Shown: positions 17,287 to 25,398 of the stretch, piece by piece
How the letters are laid out: every line of letters starts with the position of its first letter
Position numbering within the stretch: the stretch's first letter is position 1
Translations under genes and position numbers: made by a program
NCBI GenBank assembly: GCA_903825895.1
Contig: CAIKCI010000029.1
Span: 1 to 64,000 of the forward strand
Source: an uncultured Actinomycetes bacterium
GTDB lineage: Bacteria; Actinomycetota; Acidimicrobiia; Acidimicrobiales; RAAP-2
DNA length: 64,000 bases
Reading direction: 5' to 3'
The notes under the pieces: generated by a model
Seen by the model: the letters and a program-made list of their open reading frames with translations, nothing else
What the model was told of the DNA's origin: nothing
Databases searched by the model: none

Positions 17287-18252
17287 ATGGCAACCGACGC
17301 ATCAGCGTCGTCGAGCCCCGCTTCCGCCCTTGGCGAAAACGTGCAAGCAGAAGCTCGAGTAAAAAAGACCCGAGTTGTCTCAGCCCGGATGAGTATTCCA
17401 CAGCGGCTCAAAAACATCTGGACGAACCGCGAACTACTCCGTAACTTGATCTCGACCGAGATCAAGGTGAAGTACAAGGGATCTGCGCTGGGTCTGCTGT
17501 GGTCAATGGTTTCGCCAGCGATGACATTGATTATTTATTACGTCGTCTTTGGGGTCATCCTCAAAAACTCGATCCCGCATTTTGTCATCTACCTCTTTTC
17601 AGGGCTGTTGCTGTGGAACTTCTTTAACCTCGGGGTTCAATCAGCCACAGGAATCATTGTGGCGCGCTCGGGTATCGTAAAAAAGGTTGCGTTCCCCCGC
17701 GAGATTCTCGTGCTGTCGTGTATCGGGACCGCTGGCGTGTTCCTGTTCTTTCAATCGCTTGTTTTGATTATCTTCATGGTCGTCCTTGGCGTGGCGCCGG
17801 ACTGGCAGCTCCTGCCGTTGTGGTTCTTGACCCTCTTTATTGTTGCGTTACTGGCCTCAGCCCTCGGCATTGCGCTTTCGGCGATCAATGTTTACATGCG
17901 CGATATGGCGCATCTTATTGAGGTGATTTTGGCAGCTTGGTTTTGGGCGTGCCCAATTGTCTATTCGTTTTGGACGCAACTGCACGCCCGCTTCCACCAC
18001 GCGTGGGAGTCATGGCTGTACTTTGCCAATCCAATGGCACCCCTTGTGCTGACTTCTCAGCGGGTGATCTACAACGCCCCCTATGTTCATCTCACGTCTG
18101 CTGGAAATAAGGGAGAGCAGATCTTGCCGCCCTGGAGGGCCACAACCTACATTTCCTGGAACGTCGAGCTCTTGGTGGTCAGCAGCTTGTTGTTGTGGAT
18201 TGCTCTTGTAATTTTTGGTCGCCTTGAAGGCAACTTTGCGGAGGAACTCTAG
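17287..18252 (+). CDS. Polysaccharide ABC exporter permease (Wzm-like)
   Basis: This 321-residue ABC-2 type permease has about six hydrophobic segments between residues 70 and 315. The cytoplasmic N-terminal piece NRELLRNLISTEIKVKYKGSALGLLWSMVSPAM is typical of RfbA/TagG/Wzm exporters. It forms a transporter with the ATPase encoded 2 bases downstream. The first 40 residues are Ala/Ser-rich and unconserved. The nearby methyltransferase and glycosyltransferases support export of a cell-surface glycan, possibly capped by methylation. Confidence 0.92.
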   Translation: MATDASASSSPASALGENVQAEARVKKTRVVSARMSIPQRLKNIWTNRELLRNLISTEIKVKYKGSALGLLWSMVSPAMTLIIYYVVFGVILKNSIPHFVIYLFSGLLLWNFFNLGVQSATGIIVARSGIVKKVAFPREILVLSCIGTAGVFLFFQSLVLIIFMVVLGVAPDWQLLPLWFLTLFIVALLASALGIALSAINVYMRDMAHLIEVILAAWFWACPIVYSFWTQLHARFHHAWESWLYFANPMAPLVLTSQRVIYNAPYVHLTSAGNKGEQILPPWRATTYISWNVELLVVSSLLLWIALVIFGRLEGNFAEEL

Positions 18253-18254
18253 CC

Positions 18255-19511
18255 ATGGGTGATGTCGCAATCTCGATTCAAGATGTGTCAAAGCACTTCA
18301 GGCTCTATCACGAGAGAGGGACCTCCCTGAAGGAGCGACTCGTCAAAGTACGGACCTCTCGCTACGACGAGTTATGGGCACTGAGTCAGGTCTCCCTTGA
18401 TATTGAAGAGGGCCAGACCATCGGCATTTTGGGCCACAACGGTTCAGGAAAATCGACACTTCTCAAATGCATCTGTGGAGTCCTCCAGCCCACGAGCGGA
18501 CAAATTGTGGTTCAAGGTACGTTGGCGGGACTCTTGGAACTCGGAGCGGGGTTCCAGCCTGAGTTGTCGGGGCGTGACAACGTTTTTCTGAACGGCTCAA
18601 TGCTCGGCTTGTCCCGGACGGAGATCGAAAACGTTTTTGACGACATCATTAAATTCTCTGAGCTTGAACAGTTCATCGACAATCAAGTCAAATTTTATTC
18701 TTCGGGAATGTATGTACGGCTGGGATTTGCAATCGCAGTCAATGTCGACCCCGACATTCTGGTCATTGACGAAGTACTCGCCGTTGGCGACGAACGATTC
18801 CAGCGTAAGTGCATGGATAAAATTCGTGAATTCCAAGAGAAAAACAAAACCATCGTCTTTGTCACCCAGTCAGCGGAGCAAGTCCGTCAAATCTGTGACT
18901 CAACATTGGTACTCAAAAATGGACATTCAATAGCATTTGGTGAACCCGGCCATGCGATTCGAACATTTAGAGAGACTCTCCTCGAAGGGCCCGACGGAGT
19001 CGGTGGCACCGTGATTGATGACGCCGATCCGAACGCCGAAAGAGTTATTGAATTTGAACCCGACAGCCATGAACAGCCGATCCAGATCCTCGACGTTGTT
19101 CTTTCCTACCCAGATGATGCAAGCAACGCCTATCTCAAGAGTGGCGATCCGCTCAGCGTGAGGGTGGCGTATCAAGCCGAAAACGACATCGATGACGTCA
19201 TTTTCTCGCTGACGATCGTTGAGCCAAAAGGTGAAACGCTTCTTTCGACCAGTACAGAACAGATGGGTCTGCATTTCGATGTAAAAACAGGAAAGGGTGC
19301 GATGGAGTTTGCTTTCCAATCGTGGCCACTGCTCGACGGGCTGTACAAAGGCTCAGTGGGCATTCAAAGCCGAAAAGGTGGCGTGATGTACGACTGGAAA
19401 GAAGACGTCGTGAACATAGAAGTCCTCTATGACGGAAAGTCCGGCGGCCTGCTAAACCTGCCAATCTCGGGGTCGTTCACTACAGGGAATCTGAACGAGC
19501 GCGGGCAGTGA
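18255..19511 (+). CDS. wzt: Polysaccharide ABC exporter ATPase with Wzt_C-like domain
   Basis: This 418-residue protein has an ATPase domain at about 1-245: Walker A GHNGSGKST, the RGTSLKERLVK N-terminal block, the Wzt-type EPELSGRDNVFLNG-like loop (here QPELSGRDNVFLNG), a signature modified to YSSGM, and Walker B ILVIDEVLAVGD. A beta-sandwich Wzt_C-type carbohydrate-binding domain follows at about 270-405. In Gram-negative O-antigen systems this domain recognises a modified non-reducing end before export, so the methyltransferase overlapping its stop could make that cap. GG(G)T spacing to the permease shows co-translation. Confidence 0.92.
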   Translation: MGDVAISIQDVSKHFRLYHERGTSLKERLVKVRTSRYDELWALSQVSLDIEEGQTIGILGHNGSGKSTLLKCICGVLQPTSGQIVVQGTLAGLLELGAGFQPELSGRDNVFLNGSMLGLSRTEIENVFDDIIKFSELEQFIDNQVKFYSSGMYVRLGFAIAVNVDPDILVIDEVLAVGDERFQRKCMDKIREFQEKNKTIVFVTQSAEQVRQICDSTLVLKNGHSIAFGEPGHAIRTFRETLLEGPDGVGGTVIDDADPNAERVIEFEPDSHEQPIQILDVVLSYPDDASNAYLKSGDPLSVRVAYQAENDIDDVIFSLTIVEPKGETLLSTSTEQMGLHFDVKTGKGAMEFAFQSWPLLDGLYKGSVGIQSRKGGVMYDWKEDVVNIEVLYDGKSGGLLNLPISGSFTTGNLNERGQ

Positions 19512-20449
19512 GCAGCGATTCGCTTGACCGTGTGAATGCCGAGATTCAACGAGAGGCGGCACGCGTGAGAGAAAGCGGCGAGTTCTCCCCACGAGAAGAG
19601 CAAGACCTAAAGGACGCCTTCTGGGCGTCTGCAGCGCTCCAAAGCGATGCGGCGATTTTGGCGGCGACCTTGGCGGACCTTGATCGATCGATGCTGATTG
19701 ATCCAGCAGTACCCGTCGATTCAGCCCGTGCCGGCGGAGCCGTCATGAAGAAGTCCCTGCGCAAAGCAATGTATTTTTACGTGCGCTGGATCACCGATCA
19801 AGCGTCGAAAAGCTTCTCGACCATTGCGGCAGCGCTTCATCTCATCGAAGAAGATCTCGGTCACGTCCATGAGCAACTAACACTCCCTTCACGTGCCGAA
19901 ATATCGATCATCGACGAGGACGAGAGAGACGGGGAAACCTGGTGGTCACCGCAGGCCTTCGATCGACTGCGAGACTGCTCGGCGCCGATCGTGGTTTCGG
20001 CATGTGGCAATGGTTGGTTAGTGGAAGCGCTCGGAGCAACGGGAGCAACGGTCTCAGGCATTGATCCTCGTGAAGCCAGAGTGCAAGAAGCTCAGCGTGT
20101 CGGTCGCAGCGTCACGGCCGAAGATATTTTTTCTTTTCTTTCTCGAACGAGTGATCAAAGTCTCGGCGGCATTATTTTGACGGGTACCACCGAAGCGGTT
20201 CCTGCACAACGGCGTGGCGATCTCTTGACGCAACTGGAGCGGGTGGTAACCACCGACGGAGTCCTCTTGATCCATAGTCTCCATCCCGACGCGCTCGAGG
20301 GAGATCTTCTCCCGGTGGAACTCGATCTGGCCGGCGTGAAACCATTGCGTCCACAAACCTGGGCCTCGTTGCTCTCAGAGCGAGGATTTCAGGTCACCAT
20401 CGAGTCATCACCTGACGCTCGTTCATTTTTGGTTGTGGCCGCCCGCTAA
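19508..20449 (+). CDS. Methyltransferase-like protein of the Wzm/Wzt operon
   Basis: This 313-residue protein starts at a GTG overlapping the wzt stop by four bases. Residues 1-130 are helical and charged. From about 155 a Rossmann-like class I methyltransferase layout is seen: VVSACGNGWLVEALGATGATVSGIDP, with motif I weak (Ala-Cys-Gly-Asn-Gly), then GGIILTGTTEAVPAQRRGDLLTQLERVV and HSLHPD. The degenerate SAM-binding glycine loop leaves activity uncertain. The context suggests modification of the exported glycan end. A role as a non-catalytic accessory protein is also possible. Confidence 0.68.
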   Translation: MSSDSLDRVNAEIQREAARVRESGEFSPREEQDLKDAFWASAALQSDAAILAATLADLDRSMLIDPAVPVDSARAGGAVMKKSLRKAMYFYVRWITDQASKSFSTIAAALHLIEEDLGHVHEQLTLPSRAEISIIDEDERDGETWWSPQAFDRLRDCSAPIVVSACGNGWLVEALGATGATVSGIDPREARVQEAQRVGRSVTAEDIFSFLSRTSDQSLGGIILTGTTEAVPAQRRGDLLTQLERVVTTDGVLLIHSLHPDALEGDLLPVELDLAGVKPLRPQTWASLLSERGFQVTIESSPDARSFLVVAAR

Positions 20450-20464
20450 ATCTGGCGGGGACGC

Positions 20465-21547
20465 TCAAACGCCCTTGATCACCGCTTCGAGCCCCAGCAT
20501 GAATGCCTTGGTGGCATGGGGGAGTGCGTAGCGCTCGAGTTGACGATCTTGTGCGCTGGCCAAGGCATCTCTCAACGGCTGGTCTTCGAGTACTCGATGA
20601 ATGGCGGCGGCAAAGGTAACCGGTTCCTTGTCGTCGAGAATGATTCCTGCGTCCTCGATGGTTTCGGGGACGGCACCTGCTCGAAAGGCCACGATGGGAA
20701 CATTGTGACTCATGGCTTCAAGAAGCGGGACACAAAAGCCCTCGTGATTGGATGCACAGACAAAGACATCACTTGATCGCCAGTGGGCCTCAAGATCGTC
20801 TGGAGCGAGAGGCCCCGTGAAATGGACGGCGTCACTGAGGCCAAGGTCACTGACGTACTGATCGAGTGCCGACGCGAATCGCCCGCCAAATGATCGGCCA
20901 ACAAGGGTCAGCGTGGCATCAACGTGATAGATCTGGCGAAACGCAGCAAGCATGGCAACAAGGTCATGCGGCGCCTTGTGGGGGGCCAATGAGCCGACGA
21001 AAAGAAGTGACGGTCCGCCTCGAGCATGCTTTTCGGCCATCAGTGTCTCGAAAAGGGGTCGGTTCACGTCACTGCTTTGTGCATCAAGATCAATCAACAA
21101 AGGAGCGATCGCTGTCTTGGCATAACCGAAGGAAGAAAGTTCGCGTTCACTCAGTGGGGAGTGGGCAATGGCTCCAATGGCGCGGGGGGCGAATTCAGCT
21201 ACCTGTCGACGCCCCAGGGCAACTTCACTTGATGTCGAGGGAGACCACTGCTTGAAAAAGCTTGCCGGGGTGATGTTGTGATAATCGAGGACTACTGGAC
21301 TTCCCTGTCGTGCCACGACCTCGAGAGCGGAACTCCCGGTGGATGCGTGGTAGATGAGAATTCGATCATCGGCGGCAACCGGCATGGCCGACAAGGGGCG
21401 ACCGAGATTCGCCACGTCGGTGGTACTGGTCTGAAAGTAAAGCTCAGAGAGATAGCCGTGAGCGATCAGAGCGGCGCGGACATTACGAGCATGGACGCTG
21501 ATGGCATCGTAGCGAATGAAACTTGGCACCACTTGATCGATGCGCAC
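20465..21547 (-). CDS. GT4 family glycosyltransferase
   Basis: This 360-residue GT-B enzyme has an N-terminal acceptor half with SVHARNVRAALIAHGY and IYHASTGSSALEV. Its donor half has LLFVGSLAPHKAPHDLVAMLAAF and VCASNHEGFCVPLLEAM, with the EX7E motif. It is probably a mannosyl-type transferase retaining anomeric configuration, but the donor is unproven. The GTG at 21547 starts one base after the upstream HAD gene stop; the longer frame enters that gene. It is convergent with the Wzm/Wzt operon and probably serves the same polysaccharide. Confidence 0.87.
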   Translation of the reverse strand: MRIDQVVPSFIRYDAISVHARNVRAALIAHGYLSELYFQTSTTDVANLGRPLSAMPVAADDRILIYHASTGSSALEVVARQGSPVVLDYHNITPASFFKQWSPSTSSEVALGRRQVAEFAPRAIGAIAHSPLSERELSSFGYAKTAIAPLLIDLDAQSSDVNRPLFETLMAEKHARGGPSLLFVGSLAPHKAPHDLVAMLAAFRQIYHVDATLTLVGRSFGGRFASALDQYVSDLGLSDAVHFTGPLAPDDLEAHWRSSDVFVCASNHEGFCVPLLEAMSHNVPIVAFRAGAVPETIEDAGIILDDKEPVTFAAAIHRVLEDQPLRDALASAQDRQLERYALPHATKAFMLGLEAVIKGV

Positions 21548-21548
21548 C

Positions 21549-22268
21549 TCAGATCCCAGCGTCCGCCGGAGCAGCAATCACTTCGTCAAGTGAAGGAAAC
21601 TGGCTCAGGCGACTTGCTCGGCCGAGCTTGGCACAGCTGACGGGAAAGTTTGCTGCTCGCAAAAGGCGAAGATCGCCGCGGCTATTTCCATAGGCCCACA
21701 ACACTGGCATTTGGTCGGTTGACCCTAAGAGGCCTTCGCTGCGCATCCAACTCGTTGTTCTTGAGAATTTTTCTGTGCCGCGGCAGTTCCTTCCCTGGTA
21801 GCGACCCGTGAGATTGCCCGAACCATCGACTGCCAATTTGGTGGCAACCACTCCTTCGGCCCCTAAGAGAGTCCCCACTTCATTGACATACAACTCGGGT
21901 GATGCCGAGACAATCACGACATGATGGCCGGCGGCAACGTGATAGTCCATACGCGCCTTTACGTCAGTGCGGAGGTTTTTGGCCACATGATGCCGAGCGA
22001 ACACTTCACTTTTCGTCCGAACTTCGTCAAGGGACTTCCCGCGAAGCAAGGTTGAAAAGAGCCCTTCTTTATGGCGATCGGCAGCCTCGCCGCCTTTGAT
22101 CGCCCCGTAGGCGAGCGAGGGCGAAGAGCGGCCTAATGCCTTGAGGGTCTGGCTGGTTCCAGCCACGGCGCGCAGCCAGGCCACCACGGAGCCTCCTTCC
22201 GTCAAGGTCCCATCGAGGTCAAAGGCAGCGACCACAACTTCGGAGCGGTCGCGGTGTGCTGGGGTCAT
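21549..22268 (-). CDS. HAD-IB family hydrolase
   Basis: This 239-residue HAD phosphatase has motif I FDLDGTLTEGG (Asp nucleophile and acid), motif II VIVSASPELY (Ser) and motif IV reading YGNSRGDLRLL, where Asn replaces the usual Asp of GDSxxD. The helical cap after motif I fits the IB subclass (SerB/CicA-like). Membership in a glycosyltransferase operon suggests a sugar phosphate or lipid phosphate substrate, but that is inference. The next gene begins after a 1-base gap, so translation is coupled. Confidence 0.83.
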   Translation of the reverse strand: MTPAHRDRSEVVVAAFDLDGTLTEGGSVVAWLRAVAGTSQTLKALGRSSPSLAYGAIKGGEAADRHKEGLFSTLLRGKSLDEVRTKSEVFARHHVAKNLRTDVKARMDYHVAAGHHVVIVSASPELYVNEVGTLLGAEGVVATKLAVDGSGNLTGRYQGRNCRGTEKFSRTTSWMRSEGLLGSTDQMPVLWAYGNSRGDLRLLRAANFPVSCAKLGRASRLSQFPSLDEVIAAPADAGI

Positions 22269-22423
22269 GAGTGTTCCACCTGGGGGAGTCGAGGTTCCAC
22301 GTCTTGCATTGTCTCACGGCCTCTTTGGGGAGACTGCCATAGCCCACTTGATTCCCGACAAATATGACAAGTTAGGTCGACAATCGCCAGAAAGACGTAT
22401 AGAGTCCTTCATGTAACGAAGGT

Positions 22424-22444
22424 TCCCTTGGACCCCCCAAGGGA
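22424..22444 (+). other. Stem-loop in peroxiredoxin 5' region
   Basis: TCCCTTGG and CCAAGGGA form a perfect 8-bp stem around a 5-base loop, ending 7 bases before the AAGGAGG ribosome site of the peroxiredoxin gene. It could affect mRNA stability or translation. There is no T-tract, so it is not a standard terminator. Confidence 0.4.
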
Positions 22445-22466
22445 GACGCAAGGAGGAAAAACACCG

Positions 22467-23102
22467 ATGGCTATTCGACTCGGAGATACCGCACCTGATT
22501 TCACCGCAGAGACGTCTGAGGGTCCAATCAGTTTTCACGACTGGCTCGGCGACAGCTGGGGCATTCTTTTTTCGCACCCGAAGGACTTCACCCCCGTTTG
22601 CACGACCGAACTCGGGGCATTTTCTGCTCGAAAAGGCGACTTCGACAAGCGGAACACCAAGTTGATCGGCCTTTCGGTGGATTCATTGGCCAGCCACGAA
22701 GGATGGGCCGGTGACATCAAGGAGACGCAAGGAACGGCATTGGCGTTCCCGCTCATCGCTGACGAAGACCGCAAAGTTGCGGATCTTTACGACATGATTC
22801 ACCCCAACGAGTTGGAGACCTTGACGGTGCGCAGCGTTTTCATCATCTCGCCGGACAAGAAGGTAAAACTCACCTTGACCTACCCAGCATCAACGGGTAG
22901 AAACATCGACGAGATTCTTCGTGTTTTGGACTCGCTGCAGTTGACCGCTGGTTATTCGGTGTCGACGCCGGCAAACTGGAACGATGGCGACGACGTCATC
23001 ATCGCTCCGGCGATCAACGACGAAGACGCCAAGGTGAAGTTCCCGAAGGGATTCACCACCTTGAAGCCTTATCTGCGGATGACGCCTCAGCCAAACAAGT
23101 AA
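22467..23102 (+). CDS. 1-Cys peroxiredoxin (Prx6 type)
   Basis: This 211-residue peroxidase has the peroxidatic Cys45 in HPKDFTPVCTTELG, and Arg in the TLTVRSVFIISPDKKVKL strand. The long C-terminal half after YPASTGRNIDEILRVLDSLQ is typical of the Prx6 group. It reduces hydroperoxides with an external thiol. A second conserved resolving Cys is absent, in line with the 1-Cys mechanism. The strong AAGGAGG fixes the ATG at 22467. It is a single-gene transcript with a hairpin downstream. Confidence 0.94.
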   Translation: MAIRLGDTAPDFTAETSEGPISFHDWLGDSWGILFSHPKDFTPVCTTELGAFSARKGDFDKRNTKLIGLSVDSLASHEGWAGDIKETQGTALAFPLIADEDRKVADLYDMIHPNELETLTVRSVFIISPDKKVKLTLTYPASTGRNIDEILRVLDSLQLTAGYSVSTPANWNDGDDVIIAPAINDEDAKVKFPKGFTTLKPYLRMTPQPNK

Positions 23103-23139
23103 CGATTTGAGCGGCAACACGTCGCTACCAAAGTGAAGC

Positions 23140-23170
23140 AACGAGGGCCAGCACCGCGCTGGCCCTCGTT
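23140..23170 (+). terminator. Hairpin terminator after peroxiredoxin
   Basis: The arms AACGAGGGCCAGC and GCTGGCCCTCGTT pair perfectly over 13 bp around a 5-base loop. The following bases (GTCGTGTG) are only weakly T-rich, so termination strength is uncertain. Confidence 0.65.
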
Positions 23171-23233
23171 GTCGTGTGACGGGAAGTCCAACTAGTCTTT
23201 CAATCACTGCACCCTGCGAAAAAGAGGAGTCCC

Positions 23234-24094
23234 ATGAGTTCGAAGCCAGTTAGCCAAAGCGGAACGTTTGCATTCCAAGGCCAAGAAGTTCACCGATTGG
23301 GCTTTGGGGCGATGCGAATTTGTGGCCCAGGTGTGTGGGGACCCCCTCGTGACGAAGCCGAAGCGCTGGATGTTCTTCGTAAAGCTGTTGAACTCGGTGT
23401 GGACTTTATTGATACCGCCGACTCGTATGGTCCGAACATTTCCGAAGAGTTGATCGCCAAAGCCTTGGCCCCCTATGGCGATGTTGTGATCGCCACCAAG
23501 GCAGGCTTGACCCGGCAAGGCCCGGATCTGTGGCTGCCGGTGGGTCGCCCTGAATATTTGCGCCAACAGTGCGAGCTTTCACTTCGTCGTCTGGGCGTTG
23601 AGGCTCTCGACCTCTTTCAACTTCACCGTATTGACGGCCAAGTACCCTCGGCTGAACAATTTGGCCTTTTGCACGACCTGCTGACGGAAGGCAAAGTCAA
23701 AGCAGTGGGTCTTTCTGAAGTGAGTGTTGACCAAATTGTGGAAGCCCGTGAGATCGTCGAGATCTCAACGGTTCAAAACCTCTACAACGTGGCAAACCGT
23801 CAATCTGAAGCCGTGCTTGAGTACTGCGATGCAGAAGGAATCGGGTTTATCCCATGGTTCCCCGTCGCGGCGGGAGAACTTGCCCGACCGGGTGGCCCAC
23901 TCGATACCATTGCCGCTGACGTAGGGGCCACTGTTGCCCAAGTATCGCTTGCGTGGCTTTTGGCACGCTCTTCGGTGATGCTACCGATTCCTGGCACTTC
24001 ATCAGTGGCGCACGTTGAAGAAAACTGTGGTGCGGCGCTCGTTGAACTTACGCCAGCACAGTTCACAACTCTGGCGGACGCGGTCAGTTCGTAA
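23234..24094 (+). CDS. Aldo/keto reductase
   Basis: This 286-residue TIM-barrel oxidoreductase has [11 protein letters not shown] at strand 1, the catalytic Asp and Tyr in [11 protein letters not shown], Lys in VIATKAGL, and His in LFQLHRID. The NADPH loop region is [15 protein letters not shown]. It is close to the AKR groups that reduce methylglyoxal or unsaturated aldehydes, with no clear substrate. AAAGAGGAG precedes the ATG. Lying next to a peroxiredoxin, it may belong to stress detoxification, though a terminator separates them. Confidence 0.93.
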   Translation: MSSKPVSQSGTFAFQGQEVHRLGFGAMRICGPGVWGPPRDEAEALDVLRKAVELGVDFIDTADSYGPNISEELIAKALAPYGDVVIATKAGLTRQGPDLWLPVGRPEYLRQQCELSLRRLGVEALDLFQLHRIDGQVPSAEQFGLLHDLLTEGKVKAVGLSEVSVDQIVEAREIVEISTVQNLYNVANRQSEAVLEYCDAEGIGFIPWFPVAAGELARPGGPLDTIAADVGATVAQVSLAWLLARSSVMLPIPGTSSVAHVEENCGAALVELTPAQFTTLADAVSS

Positions 24095-24097
24095 GTT

Positions 24098-24337
24098 CTA
24101 CTCGTTGAGTGAATCGCTTAGATTTTTCTTGACGAAGAGAAATCGCTGAGGGATAAGGTCGTCGACAGAACGTTCGCGCACAAAGCGTGCAAGTTCTTCG
24201 GCCGAGACGTTCATGCCGACGTGAAGCTCAACGGCAGCCGTGATGATGGTCTTCTGTTCTGTCACCGTGCAGGCGGCAACGGCAGCATGGCGAAGAAGCA
24301 GTTGCTCGATTCCACGGAAGTGTAGATCGCTACCCAC
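24098..24337 (-). CDS. Stand-alone ANL (AMP-ligase) C-terminal-like domain
   Basis: This 79-residue frame starts at GTG 24337, ten bases after the orn stop. Its sequence follows the C-terminal subdomain of acyl-CoA synthetases: GIEQLLLRHAAVAACTV, AAVELHVGMNVSAEELARFVRE, then a PQRFLFVKK segment. The family normally continues to a catalytic Gly-Lys (ALGK); here the protein stops with SDSLNE, so that lysine is missing. No N-terminal AMP-binding domain is nearby. It may be a relic, or an accessory or regulatory domain. It lacks a clear Shine-Dalgarno and may be translated by coupling to orn. The open frame extends upstream inside orn, which is not meaningful. Confidence 0.6.
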   Translation of the reverse strand: MGSDLHFRGIEQLLLRHAAVAACTVTEQKTIITAAVELHVGMNVSAEELARFVRERSVDDLIPQRFLFVKKNLSDSLNE

Positions 24338-24347
24338 AGAGAAACAC

Positions 24348-24914
24348 TTACGTCGCTGAGGCGGACGGCGTGAAGAGGTGAGACCGGTAATACCGCAATT
24401 CCTCGAGCGACTCCTTGATGTCGTCGAGGGCACGATGATTCTCTCCCTTTTTGGGAGCGTTGGCGTAGATCTCAGGGTACCAACGGCGGGCAAGCTCTTT
24501 GATGGTTGAGACATCAACGCAGCGGTAGTGGAGAAACGACTCGATCCGAGGCATCTGGGCGGCGAGAAAGCGGCGATCGGTTCCAATGGAGTTCCCGGCC
24601 AAGGGAACCTGACCTTCTTGGTCGATGTGCTGGTATAAAAAATCAAGCGTGGTTTGCTCGGCATCTTCCACGGTCAGTAGTGACGCCTCAATGTCCTTTC
24701 GGAGGCCAGAGCGATCATGCATCGCGGTGACGAAGTCATCCATGGCGCCGAGCTGAGCAGCAGTAGCGCCAATAACGAGTTGCGGTCCTATTGCCACAAT
24801 CTCTAAATCATCGTCGGTGATGAGGGAGGCAATCTCAACAATCACATTGGACGTTGGGTCTAAACCCGTCATCTCAAGGTCAATCCACGCCAGCACGATT
24901 CGAACCCTACTCAC
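24348..24914 (-). CDS. orn: Oligoribonuclease
   Basis: This 188-residue DEDDh 3'-5' exonuclease finishes RNA decay by degrading 2-5 nt oligomers and pGpG. Key blocks are AWIDLEMTGLDP (Asp and Glu), LAGNSIGTDRRFLAAQMP (Asp), CVDVSTIKELARRWYPEIY and ENHRALDDIKESLEELRYYR (His, Asp). The GTG at 24914 gives the family-length N-terminus; GTG 24896 is an alternative, and the ATG at 24974 would run into the divergent dut gene. It is divergent from dut with about 40 bases between starts. Confidence 0.94.
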   Translation of the reverse strand: MSRVRIVLAWIDLEMTGLDPTSNVIVEIASLITDDDLEIVAIGPQLVIGATAAQLGAMDDFVTAMHDRSGLRKDIEASLLTVEDAEQTTLDFLYQHIDQEGQVPLAGNSIGTDRRFLAAQMPRIESFLHYRCVDVSTIKELARRWYPEIYANAPKKGENHRALDDIKESLEELRYYRSHLFTPSASAT

Positions 24915-24942
24915 TCTGGGAGAGCACCGGTGGATAGGCCGG

Positions 24943-24948
24943 TATTCT
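24943..24948 (+). promoter_or_regulatory. -10 box TATTCT before dut, leaderless
   Basis: TATTCT ends 6 bases before the dut ATG at 24955, so the transcript probably starts at the ATG. No Shine-Dalgarno is present and no clear -35 was found. Confidence 0.45.
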
Positions 24949-24954
24949 TGAGAC

Positions 24955-25398
24955 ATGATCTCCGTTCCCATCACTTTGCTCGATGCCGATCTCGATCTTC
25001 CCCGTTATGCCAACCCTGGCGATGCGGGTTGCGACCTCTTGGCGCGAGAATCCGCCATGGTGCCCTCTGGCGGAGGCAGGGTACTGATGCCAACGGGAAT
25101 CAAGATCGCCCTTCCCGACGGCTACGCAGGCTTTATCCAGCCGCGAAGCGGTCTTGCCCTTCACCATGGAGTGACGTGCCTGAACTCACCTGGCCTCATC
25201 GATGCGGGCTACCGTGGCGAACTTAAGGTGCTCTTGATCAACACTGACCCCAGCGAAGATTTCATGATTTCCCGTGGCGACCGGATCGCACAATTGGTGA
25301 TCCAAGAAGTAGCCCATGCGGCGTTTGAATTGGTGAGTGACGATGACTTGGGTGCATCACATCGCAATGAAGCAGGCTTTGGGAGTACGGGTCGGTGA
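24955..25398 (+). CDS. dut: Deoxyuridine triphosphatase
   Basis: This 147-residue trimeric dUTPase has all five motifs: ANPGDAGCDL (1), PRSGLALHHGV (2/3), NSPGLIDAGYRGELKVLLIN (3), RGDRIAQLVI (4) and RNEAGFGSTGR (5, covering the active site). It removes dUTP and makes dUMP for thymidylate. Its TGA overlaps the GTG start of the following acyltransferase gene. Confidence 0.96.
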   Translation: MISVPITLLDADLDLPRYANPGDAGCDLLARESAMVPSGGGRVLMPTGIKIALPDGYAGFIQPRSGLALHHGVTCLNSPGLIDAGYRGELKVLLINTDPSEDFMISRGDRIAQLVIQEVAHAAFELVSDDDLGASHRNEAGFGSTGR

